NCBI GenBank assembly: GCA_002373675.1
Contig: DFLF01000013.1
Span: 148,919-212,918, forward strand
Direction: 5' to 3'
DNA length: 64,000 bases
DNA from: Pseudobutyrivibrio sp. UBA3626
GTDB taxonomy: Bacteria; Bacillota; Clostridia; Lachnospirales; Lachnospiraceae
The notes beneath the pieces were generated by a model. The model had not been told where the DNA came from. It was given only the letters and a program-made list of their open reading frames with translations, and searched no databases. The position numbers were made by a program, and so were the translations under genes. This document shows positions 37,653-45,654 of this stretch, one piece after another. The number at the start of each line of letters is the position of its first letter. The stretch's first letter is position 1.

Positions 37653-38717
37653 ATGAAAACATACGGCGTAATTATGGCAGGTGGCGGTGGAACAAGATTC
37701 TGGCCACTTTCAAGACATGAGGTTCCAAAGCAGCTTCTCAACTTATCCGGAAAAGAGAAGATGATTAATGAAACAATTGATAGAGTTGCAACAATAGCAA
37801 ATAAAGAAGATATATTCGTAGTTACTAATGTAGATCAGGTTCCTGGAATGAAGGCTGCCACATCAGGAAGGCTGAGAGAAGATCATATTCTGTCAGAGCC
37901 TTCTGCAAGGAATACTGCTGCATGTATTGGATATGCGGCTTATGAGATTATTAAGAAATACGGTGATGGAATAATGTGCATTTTTCCGTCAGATCATTTT
38001 ATCAAGGATGAGGCAGCATTTACAAGGATTCTGAAAGAGGCTATTAAAGTGGCTGAGAACGATTCTCTTGTAACCCTCGGAATTACGCCTACGTTCCCAT
38101 CAACAGGATATGGTTATATTAAGTTCGATAAGTCTGAGACAACTCTTGACAAAAAAGTAGTTGAATTCAAAGAGAAGCCTGATGAAGAGACTGCTAAGAA
38201 ATATGTAGATTCTGGAGAGTATGCATGGAACTCGGGTATGTTTGTGTGGAAAGCATCAGTAATTCTAGATGAATTCAAAAAACTTCTTCCAGATGTATAT
38301 GAATGTATAGAGAAAATTGGAAAAGCTCTTGGCACAGATGAAGAAGTAGAAGTTATAAATCAGGTATACCCAACAATTCCAAGCATATCAATTGATTATG
38401 GAATCATGGAAAAATCAGATAAGGTAAGAGTTATATCAGCAGAAATGGGCTGGAATGACGTAGGAAGCTGGGATAATCTAGGTGTGCTTTATGATGAGGA
38501 TGCTAATGGGAATATTACGGCAGGAGATTTCTTGGGAATTGATACTAAGAATTGTATCACATATTCTAGTAAGAGACTTATATCTACTATAGGTGTAGAA
38601 GATCTTGTCATTGTTGAGACTGATGATGCTATTATGGTAATTGATAAGAATCGCGCCCAAGATGTTAAGAAGATAGTGGATGCTTTAAAGGAGCATGGAA
38701 GGGAAGAATTATTATAA
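37653..38717 (+). CDS. manC: Mannose-1-phosphate guanylyltransferase
   Basis: A 354-residue single-domain enzyme with MAGGGGTRFWPLSRHEVPKQ at the N-terminus, EPSARNTAACIGYAA, FPSDHFI, VEFKEKPDEETAKKYV and WNDVGSWDNL, all canonical for GDP-mannose pyrophosphorylases. It makes GDP-mannose from mannose-1-phosphate and GTP. It lacks the cupin isomerase domain seen in the fusion at 33490. GGAGG lies before the start. Codon use is visibly less AT-rich than in all genes upstream, so it marks the edge of the accessory locus. Phosphomannomutase follows. Confidence 0.93.
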   Translation: MKTYGVIMAGGGGTRFWPLSRHEVPKQLLNLSGKEKMINETIDRVATIANKEDIFVVTNVDQVPGMKAATSGRLREDHILSEPSARNTAACIGYAAYEIIKKYGDGIMCIFPSDHFIKDEAAFTRILKEAIKVAENDSLVTLGITPTFPSTGYGYIKFDKSETTLDKKVVEFKEKPDEETAKKYVDSGEYAWNSGMFVWKASVILDEFKKLLPDVYECIEKIGKALGTDEEVEVINQVYPTIPSISIDYGIMEKSDKVRVISAEMGWNDVGSWDNLGVLYDEDANGNITAGDFLGIDTKNCITYSSKRLISTIGVEDLVIVETDDAIMVIDKNRAQDVKKIVDALKEHGREELL

Positions 38718-38754
38718 TATTCTCTTTATACATTCTCCAAAATCTAGTATTATA

Positions 38755-38770
38755 TATAATATGGTATATT
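38755..38770 (+). promoter_or_regulatory. Probable promoter of the phosphomutase gene
   Basis: Two -10-like boxes lie close together: TATAAT at 38755-38760 and an extended TGG-TATATT with the hexamer at 38765-38770. No good -35 box is visible. The second would start RNA near 38777, exactly at the foot of the structured leader at 38778-38842. Confidence 0.5.
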
Positions 38771-38777
38771 GTGTACA

Positions 38778-38842
38778 GGTTTAGCCTTAAGCACCCAAGT
38801 GCTTATTCTTGTAATTGCGCTGTGGCTTTTAGCGACTAAACC
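38778..38842 (+). ncRNA. Candidate three-way-junction leader RNA of the phosphomutase gene
   Basis: The leader folds on paper into a compact junction. A closing stem pairs 38778-38784 (GGTTTAG) with 38836-38842 perfectly. A second stem pairs 38788-38794 with 38799-38805 perfectly over a CCAA loop. A third pairs 38818-38821 with 38831-38834. The joining strand 38806-38817 is unpaired. No T-run follows, and the ribosome site is about 30 bases downstream, so this is not a terminator. It does not match any riboswitch class I can recall. A cis-regulatory role is inferred from its place between promoter and gene. Confidence 0.5.
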
Positions 38843-38882
38843 CAAAAACGGATATTGTAACACACAGAAAGGAACATTACAC

Positions 38883-40607
38883 ATGGGATACAAAGAAGAA
38901 TTTAACAAATGGAGTACTGATCCATATTTTGACGAAGATACGAGAGCAGAGCTTGCTAATCTTCTGGGTAATGAAAAAGAGATAGAAGACAGATTCTACA
39001 GAAGTCTTGAGTTTGGTACAGGAGGACTTCGTGGGGTAATTGGTGCAGGTACTAACAGAATGAACATTTACACTGTTAGACAGGCAACACAGGGACTTGC
39101 TAATTATATTGTTAAACAAGGAGCACAGGATAAAGGTGTTGCTATAGCATTTGATTCAAGAATAATGTCGCCTGAGTTTGCGAAGGAAGCAGCCCTATGT
39201 CTTAACGCTAATGGAATTAAGACGTATAGATTTGATACACTTCGTCCTACTCCGGAGTTATCATTTGCAGTTAGATATCTGGGTTGTACAGCAGGAATAA
39301 ATGTTACTGCCAGCCATAATCCTAGAGAATACAATGGATACAAAGTATATTGGGAAGATGGTGCACAGATTACGCCTCCTCATGATAAGAACATCTTAGC
39401 TGAAGTTGCAGCAGTTACTGACTTTAATCAGGTAAAAACCATGAGCGAAGAAGATGCAGTAGCTAAGGGTCTATATAATACTATAGGTAAGGAAGTTGAT
39501 GATGCATATCTTAAGGAAGTAAAGGCACAATCAATACATCCTGAAATCATTAAAGAAATGGCAAAAGACATTAAGATTGTATACACACCTCTTCATGGTA
39601 CAGGTCTTGTTCCTGTAACAAGAGTGCTTAAGGAACTTGGTTTTGAAAATGTGTATGTTGTTCCAGAACAGGAGAAGCCTGACGGTAATTTCCCAACTGT
39701 ATCTTATCCTAACCCGGAATCACCTAAAGCATTTGAATTAGCTATAAAGCTTGCAAAAGAAAAAGATGCTGATATTGTTCTTGCAACAGATCCAGATGCT
39801 GACAGATTAGGTGTATATTGTAAAGATACTAAGAGTGGTGAATATGTATCATTTACAGGAAATATGTCAGGAATGCTAATTGCAGAATATATCCTTAAGG
39901 AGCGTAGAGCTACTAATACTATGCCTGAGAACCCGGCACTTATTGAGACAATCGTTACAACTAATATGGCAAAAGCAATTGCGAAAGCTTATGATGTAAA
40001 GGTTATTGAAGTTCTTACAGGATTTAAGTATATTGGTGAACAAATTAAGTTGTTTGAAGAAACAGGTTCTAATAATTATGTATTTGGACTCGAAGAAAGT
40101 TATGGTTGTCTTGCAGGAACATATGCAAGAGATAAGGATGCTGTTGTTGCAGTAATGATGCTTTGTGAAGTTGCTTCATACCATAAGAAACATGGTAAGA
40201 CATTATGGGATGCAATGCTTGATATGTATGATAAGTATGGATACTATATGGAAGGTCAGGAAGCTATTACTCTTAAGGGAATGGAAGGTGCTGAGAAGAT
40301 TCAGGAGATGATGGCAAATGCCAGAAAGAATGCTCCAGAGGAGCTTGGTGGTAACAAAGTAATTTCTATTTCTGATTATAAGAATGATACTAAGACAATT
40401 ACAGCAACTGGTGAAGTTACCAAGACAGGACTTCCTGAGTCAAATGTATTATATTATGAACTAGACGATGATACATGGGCATGTATCAGACCATCTGGAA
40501 CAGAGCCTAAGATTAAATTCTATTATGGAATAAAGGGTGAGTCATTAATGGATGCAGAATCATCACTTGCAGTATTACATGACAACCTTATGGATATGTT
40601 CTCTTAA
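38883..40607 (+). CDS. pgcA: Phosphoglucomutase/phosphomannomutase
   Basis: A 574-residue alpha-D-phosphohexomutase with the phospho-serine loop TASHNPREYNGYKVYW, the metal site DPDADRLG, the sugar loop GLEESYGCL and the phosphate loop RPSGTEPKIKFYY. It interconverts the 6- and 1-phosphates of glucose and/or mannose, feeding both UDP-glucose (hence UDP-glucuronate and UDP-xylose) and GDP-mannose synthesis. The frame is open to 38769, but that extension lies in a structured leader. The ATG at 38883, with AGAAAGGA before it, gives the standard MGYKEEFNKW start. The leader suggests post-transcriptional control. Confidence 0.93.
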   Translation: MGYKEEFNKWSTDPYFDEDTRAELANLLGNEKEIEDRFYRSLEFGTGGLRGVIGAGTNRMNIYTVRQATQGLANYIVKQGAQDKGVAIAFDSRIMSPEFAKEAALCLNANGIKTYRFDTLRPTPELSFAVRYLGCTAGINVTASHNPREYNGYKVYWEDGAQITPPHDKNILAEVAAVTDFNQVKTMSEEDAVAKGLYNTIGKEVDDAYLKEVKAQSIHPEIIKEMAKDIKIVYTPLHGTGLVPVTRVLKELGFENVYVVPEQEKPDGNFPTVSYPNPESPKAFELAIKLAKEKDADIVLATDPDADRLGVYCKDTKSGEYVSFTGNMSGMLIAEYILKERRATNTMPENPALIETIVTTNMAKAIAKAYDVKVIEVLTGFKYIGEQIKLFEETGSNNYVFGLEESYGCLAGTYARDKDAVVAVMMLCEVASYHKKHGKTLWDAMLDMYDKYGYYMEGQEAITLKGMEGAEKIQEMMANARKNAPEELGGNKVISISDYKNDTKTITATGEVTKTGLPESNVLYYELDDDTWACIRPSGTEPKIKFYYGIKGESLMDAESSLAVLHDNLMDMFS

Positions 40608-40620
40608 TACGGAGTGTAAA

Positions 40621-41571
40621 ATGTCTGATAAGGATTTATTAAGCTTAATAGTACCTTGCTATAATGAAGAAGAAGCTCTTCCAATATTTTATGAAGAAGC
40701 TTGCAAGGTAACAGCTACAATGACAGAAGTAAATATTGAGTTTATGTTCGTAGATGATGGTTCTAGAGATAATACAATGAAAGTTATTAAGGAACTTGCA
40801 GAGAAGGATGAGAGAGTGCACTATGTGTCATTCTCTCGTAACTTCGGTAAAGAGTCTGCAATATATGCAGGACTTGATAATGCAATTGGTGATTATGTTG
40901 CAATTCTAGATGCAGATCTACAAGATCCACCAGCTCTTCTTCCTGAAATGATGGAAATTGTTAAGACAAAAGATTGTGACTGCGTAGGAACTCGAAGAGT
41001 AGACAGAAAGGGAGAACCACCAATTCGTTCATTTTTCGCTAGAAGATTCTATCGAATTATGAATAAGATTAGTCATACAGAAGTTGTTGACGGAGCAAGA
41101 GATTTCCAGCTTATGAATCGAAAGGTTGTTAATGCTATTCTCAGTATGGGAGAGTACAATAGATTCTCTAAAGGTATATTTGGCTGGGTCGGATATAAGA
41201 AGGAATGGATAGAATACGAGAATATTGAGCGCTCTGCAGGTGAGACTAAGTGGTCATTCTGGAGTCTATTTGTGTATGCAATTGATGGAATAGTAGCATT
41301 TTCTACTGCACCACTTGTAATAGCAAGCATCTCTGGAATAGTATTTTTCTTTATTGCAATTATAGGAATAATATTTATTATCGTACGAACACTTATATAT
41401 GGTGATCCTACTAGTGGATGGCCATCAATGATATGTATAATGTTATTAATAGCAGGCATACAGCTTCTTTGCATGGGAATACTTGGACAGTATCTGGGTA
41501 AGACTTACCTTGAGACAAAGAGACGTCCATTATACTTAGTTGAAGAAAGTAAGCTAGGAATTAAGAAATAG
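40621..41571 (+). CDS. GT2 glycosyltransferase with two C-terminal membrane spans (GtrB/YkcC-like)
   Basis: A 316-residue protein with LIVPCYNEEEALP, FVDDGSRDNT, SFSRNFGKESAIYAGLDNA, the DxD motif in LDADLQDPP, GARDFQLMNR and AGETKWSF. Two membrane spans near the C-terminus end in a basic tail. This is the build of polyprenyl-phosphate glucosyltransferases such as GtrB, which make undecaprenyl-phosphate sugar on the inner face. The start at 40621 is taken, with CGGAG 7 bases before it, rather than a longer frame overlapping the phosphomutase. It provides a second donor-making enzyme besides the one at 23934. Confidence 0.92.
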   Translation: MSDKDLLSLIVPCYNEEEALPIFYEEACKVTATMTEVNIEFMFVDDGSRDNTMKVIKELAEKDERVHYVSFSRNFGKESAIYAGLDNAIGDYVAILDADLQDPPALLPEMMEIVKTKDCDCVGTRRVDRKGEPPIRSFFARRFYRIMNKISHTEVVDGARDFQLMNRKVVNAILSMGEYNRFSKGIFGWVGYKKEWIEYENIERSAGETKWSFWSLFVYAIDGIVAFSTAPLVIASISGIVFFFIAIIGIIFIIVRTLIYGDPTSGWPSMICIMLLIAGIQLLCMGILGQYLGKTYLETKRRPLYLVEESKLGIKK

Positions 41572-41578
41572 GAACTTT

Positions 41579-43153
41579 ATGGATAATTTTAAAGATACGA
41601 AATTTGCCAAGAAAAGTAAAAAGGGAATACATAAATTCATTTTTGGAAGAACTATGTTTATAGTTCTTCTAATTTTAATTCAGGTTCTTATTATCCTGGC
41701 TTTATTTCTCTGGATGAATATCTACTCAAGAGTAGCATATTACATTTTTATGGGAATTAGTGTAATTACAGCAATAGAGATATTCTCTAACGATTCAGAT
41801 CCTACGGTCAAGCTAAGTTGGATGCTTGTAGTACTTGGTTTGCCGGTATTTGGTACTTTTTTTTACTGGTTTGCCCGTTTTGACGTGGGACACCGTAAGC
41901 TTAAGAAGAACATTTTCAATGTTACAGAAGAGGGAATGAAGAAGCAAAAGCCGCCGGAAGACGTAATAGAGGATATTGAGGTTAATGCAAAGAGTCTCTC
42001 TAATAGAAGTAACTATCTGATTAATATCGGAGGGTATTATCCATACAAATATAACAAGTTTAAGTATTATAGATTCGGTCAGGATATGTTCCCTGATTTC
42101 TTACAGGATTTGAAGAGGGCAAAGGAGTTTATATTTCTTGAATATTTTATAATAAAAGAAGGGGAAATGTGGGGACAAACCCTTGCTATACTTGAAGAAA
42201 AGGCAGCGCAGGGTGTAGATGTAAGATTAGTATACGATGGAATGAATGAGTTTCTTAATCTTCCCCATAAGTATCCAAAGTTCCTTGCAGAACTGGGTAT
42301 TAAGTGTAAGACATTTGACCCCATAAAACCTTTTGTATCAACAGAATTTAATTATAGAGACCACAGGAAAATAATGGTGGTGGATGGTGAAGTAGCATAT
42401 ACTGGCGGTGTCAATCTGGCAGACGAATATATTAATATTGAGCCTCCATTTGGTGTTTGGAAAGATAATGCTATAAGAGTAAAAGGCCCTGCTGTTGCCA
42501 CATTTACAAGGTTATTCCTAGAATGTTGGAATAGTAGAGAAGAAGAATATGATTTTGGCGACTTTATTGAAGTGGCGGAGAAGACCAAAAAGTACAGAGA
42601 TGAAGAGGGATATGCTATTCCGTTTGGGGAGAATCCATTAGATAAGGATAAAGTTGCTGAGCAGATATATCTTGAGATTATTAATACGGCAAAGCAATAT
42701 GTTCATGTAATGACACCGTATTTTGTAATAGACGAAGTTGTATCAAACGCTCTAATATATGCGGTTCAACGCGGAATTGATGTAAAGATTATAATTCCAC
42801 ATATTCCTGATAAAAAGAACGCTTATGCAATTACAAAGAGCTATCGGAAGAGACTTGTTAAAGCAGGAGTTAAGTTTTACGAATACATGCCGGGATTCGT
42901 ACATTCAAAGGCAATTGTCAGCGATGGAAAGAAAGCTGTTGTAGGTTCTATCAATATGGATTACAGAAGTTTCTATCATCATTTTGAAAATGGAATGTAT
43001 CTGTATAACACAGAAGTAATTAAAGATATCGAAGAAGATATAACAGAATGCCTAAAAGAGTGTCGAGAAGATACTCTTGAAATTATTATGAATGAGAAGC
43101 CATGGGTTAAATTTGTAGGGGCAATAGGAAGACTAATAGCACCAATGATCTAG
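41579..43153 (+). CDS. cls: Cardiolipin synthase
   Basis: A 524-residue phospholipase-D-family protein. Two N-terminal membrane spans are followed by two HKD motifs: HRKIMVVDGEVAYTGG with H262, and HSKAIVSDGKKAVVGSINMD with H442. It joins two phosphatidylglycerol molecules to make cardiolipin and glycerol at the membrane. Length and motif spacing are normal for bacterial Cls. It follows the GT2 gene by 7 bases with TAGGAA as ribosome site and precedes a GH3 gene by 9 bases, so the three are probably co-transcribed. Confidence 0.95.
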   Translation: MDNFKDTKFAKKSKKGIHKFIFGRTMFIVLLILIQVLIILALFLWMNIYSRVAYYIFMGISVITAIEIFSNDSDPTVKLSWMLVVLGLPVFGTFFYWFARFDVGHRKLKKNIFNVTEEGMKKQKPPEDVIEDIEVNAKSLSNRSNYLINIGGYYPYKYNKFKYYRFGQDMFPDFLQDLKRAKEFIFLEYFIIKEGEMWGQTLAILEEKAAQGVDVRLVYDGMNEFLNLPHKYPKFLAELGIKCKTFDPIKPFVSTEFNYRDHRKIMVVDGEVAYTGGVNLADEYINIEPPFGVWKDNAIRVKGPAVATFTRLFLECWNSREEEYDFGDFIEVAEKTKKYRDEEGYAIPFGENPLDKDKVAEQIYLEIINTAKQYVHVMTPYFVIDEVVSNALIYAVQRGIDVKIIIPHIPDKKNAYAITKSYRKRLVKAGVKFYEYMPGFVHSKAIVSDGKKAVVGSINMDYRSFYHHFENGMYLYNTEVIKDIEEDITECLKECREDTLEIIMNEKPWVKFVGAIGRLIAPMI

Positions 43154-43162
43154 GAGGACATT

Positions 43163-45547
43163 ATGGGGATAAAGTACAGAGACATAATTGATGATATGAC
43201 ATTAGAAGAGAAGGCGTATCTTTGCACAGGCAAGGATATGTGGTCTACATATAATATAGATAGACTTAAGATTCCTTCAATGGTAACTTCTGACGGGCCT
43301 CATGGTCTCAGAAAACAGGTTGAAGAGGATGAGAATAATGTGGGCTTCGTAATGGGAGCGCCAGCTACTTGCTTTCCAACGGCAGCGACTATGGCAAATA
43401 GTTGGGACGAGAAATTAGGTGAAGAAGTAGGAAAAGCCCTAGGAGAAGAAGCCCTATATTATGATGTAAATGTTCTTCTAGGTCCAGGTCTTAATATCAA
43501 GAGAAGTCCACTTTGTGGTCGTAATTTTGAATATTTCTCAGAAGATCCATATCTTTCTGGCAAGATGGCTGCTTCATATGTAAGAGGAATTCAATCTCAG
43601 GGTGTTGCTTCCTGTATTAAGCATTTTGCGGCTAATAGTCAGGAGTATCAGAGAATGTGTAATAATTCCGTGATTGATGAGAGAACATTTAGAGAGATAT
43701 ATACTACGGGATTTGAGATTGCAGTTAAAGAGTCTAATCCTCTAGCAATTATGTCTAGCTACAATATGGTAAATGGTATATATGCCTTTGAGAATCGTCA
43801 TCTTATTAAGCATATCCTTCGTGATGAGTGGGGCTTTAACGGATGTGTAATCTCTGATTGGGGCGCATGTAACGATATTGTTAAAAGTCTTAAAGCCGGC
43901 GGAAATCTTGAGATGCCGGGATGTGGTTTTGCCACAGCTGAGGAGATAATTAAGGCGGTACAAAATGATGAGCTAAGCGAACGTGTCTTAGACAAGAGAG
44001 TAAGTGAGCTTCTAGATGTAATACTTTGGACTTATGAATTCAAGAATTATGGAGATAAAGATATTAATCTTGACTCGCATCACGCCCTTGCTAGAAAAGC
44101 GGCAAGAGAGTCAATTGTACTTCTCAAAAATGAAGGTGCGATTCTTCCACTAGACAAAGAGAAGAGAGTTGCTGTAATTGGTGAGTTAGCAGAGAAACCA
44201 CGTATTCAGGGAGGTGGTTCTTCAATTGTCACAACCAGCAGACCAGCAGAAGCGATTATAAGTGAAATCAAGAAATACGATATCAATTACATTGGATACG
44301 AAAAAGGATACGAACTGGGCAAGAAGATTAACATTTCCGAGGAAGAAAAAGCTATAAATCTTGCCAAGACTGCTGATATAGTACTTCTATTTGCTGGACT
44401 AGATGACTATACAGAATCAGAAGGATTTGACAGGACAAGTCTTGACATTCCTAAGAATCAGACATCACTTATCAATAAGGTGTGTGAAGTTAATTCTAAT
44501 GTTATTGTAGTGCTTGCCGGTGGAGCTCCATTTGTTATGCCTTGGGTAAATGGTGTTAAAGGAATTTTACATGGGTATCTGACAGGACAGGCAGGAGCGT
44601 CTGCAATCCTGGATGTTATATCTGGTAATTTCAACCCTTGTGGAAAGCTGGCAGAGACATATCCTCTTAACCTAAGTGATGTTCCATGCAGCAATTATTA
44701 TCCAGAGAAGAGAAGAGACGTTGTATACAAAGAGGGATTGTACGTAGGCTACAGATATTACGATTCTACCGATACTAAGGTATTATTCCCATTTGGATTT
44801 GGGCTTAGTTATACGCAATTTACATATGCTGACTTAAAGGTGTCAGAGGAAGAAGTTTCTTTTGATATAACTAATAGTGGTGATAGGGATGGCGCAGAGA
44901 TAGCGCAGATTTATATAGGACGCGATGCTGGATGTGTTTACCGCGTCAAGAAGGAACTTAAGGGATTTAAGAAGGTATTCCTTAAGGCAGGCGAGACAAA
45001 GCGTGTTACAATAGAACTTGATGATAAGGCATTTCGTTATTATGATGTTAATACCCTTAACTGGGTTGTTGAGCCTGGAACATATACCATATATGTTGCG
45101 TCTTCTGTAAATGATGTGAGACTTAAGGACTCTATTGATATAGGACCATGTCGCTCTAATATTCCTGATTTCTTTGATGGAAATGTTAAGAATATCAGCG
45201 ACGAGGAATTCGAGAAGCTGTATGGCACACCAATAAACGTTAATGAAGAAAGTGAGCTTCTTGTAAGAAATGACAGTTTATCAAAGCTTTCTCGCTCTAA
45301 AAGCCTTATGGGAAGGATTGCTGTTCTTGTTGTTAAATCTAAATACAAGAAAGCAAAGACTGATATGAAGAAGAGGGCAGAACTTGCAGGAATTCTTGAC
45401 ATGCCTTTTAGAGGTTTAGGAAAGCTTGCATCTGGAACTATTAATTCGAAAATGGTTGATAGTCTTGTGGATGTGGCAAATGGTCATCCTATTAGGGGAT
45501 GGAAGGCATTTTTTGAAGAAAGAAAGCGCCTAAAAAACGAGAAGTGA
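43163..45547 (+). CDS. Glycoside hydrolase family 3 beta-glucosidase
   Basis: A 794-residue enzyme without signal peptide, so probably cytoplasmic. The N-terminal barrel has TSDGPHGLRKQ, GPGLNIKRSPLCGRNFEYFSEDP, KHFAANSQEYQR and the nucleophile D232 in CVISDWGA. The GH3 C domain carries GGGSSIVTTSRPAE and the FnIII-like domain FDITNSGDRDGAEIAQIYI. About 110 extra residues follow with a Lys/Arg-rich stretch (residues 700-794). It is expected to release glucose from short beta-glucosides such as cellobiose; xylosidase activity is also possible in this family. A perfect AGGAGG lies before the ATG. Confidence 0.92.
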   Translation: MGIKYRDIIDDMTLEEKAYLCTGKDMWSTYNIDRLKIPSMVTSDGPHGLRKQVEEDENNVGFVMGAPATCFPTAATMANSWDEKLGEEVGKALGEEALYYDVNVLLGPGLNIKRSPLCGRNFEYFSEDPYLSGKMAASYVRGIQSQGVASCIKHFAANSQEYQRMCNNSVIDERTFREIYTTGFEIAVKESNPLAIMSSYNMVNGIYAFENRHLIKHILRDEWGFNGCVISDWGACNDIVKSLKAGGNLEMPGCGFATAEEIIKAVQNDELSERVLDKRVSELLDVILWTYEFKNYGDKDINLDSHHALARKAARESIVLLKNEGAILPLDKEKRVAVIGELAEKPRIQGGGSSIVTTSRPAEAIISEIKKYDINYIGYEKGYELGKKINISEEEKAINLAKTADIVLLFAGLDDYTESEGFDRTSLDIPKNQTSLINKVCEVNSNVIVVLAGGAPFVMPWVNGVKGILHGYLTGQAGASAILDVISGNFNPCGKLAETYPLNLSDVPCSNYYPEKRRDVVYKEGLYVGYRYYDSTDTKVLFPFGFGLSYTQFTYADLKVSEEEVSFDITNSGDRDGAEIAQIYIGRDAGCVYRVKKELKGFKKVFLKAGETKRVTIELDDKAFRYYDVNTLNWVVEPGTYTIYVASSVNDVRLKDSIDIGPCRSNIPDFFDGNVKNISDEEFEKLYGTPINVNEESELLVRNDSLSKLSRSKSLMGRIAVLVVKSKYKKAKTDMKKRAELAGILDMPFRGLGKLASGTINSKMVDSLVDVANGHPIRGWKAFFEERKRLKNEK

Positions 45548-45574
45548 ATTAAGGTCACTAAATTTACATAATTT

Positions 45575-45607
45575 TTGTCTAGTAAAAGTTTGTAATTGAG
45601 ATATAAT
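45575..45607 (+). promoter_or_regulatory. Possible promoter before the tocopherol-cyclase-like gene
   Basis: A perfect TATAAT at 45602-45607 lies in the 107-base gap after the GH3 gene. The best -35 candidate, TTGTCT at 45575-45580, is 21 bases away, too far for a standard promoter, so only the -10 box is convincing. Confidence 0.35.
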
Positions 45608-45654
45608 TGTTATTAAGAAGTCTTGTTAAGAGACTAATAATGAGGAGGTTTAGT

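Noticed and set aside
38778..38842. tRNA or hammerhead ribozyme
   Set aside because: The length and closing stem recall a tRNA, but no T-arm or anticodon arm is present. The conserved hammerhead core bases are also absent.
38769..38882. N-terminal extension of the phosphomutase from an upstream start
   Set aside because: The extension is encoded by the stem-forming leader and precedes the likely ribosome site. The family start matches the ATG at 38883.
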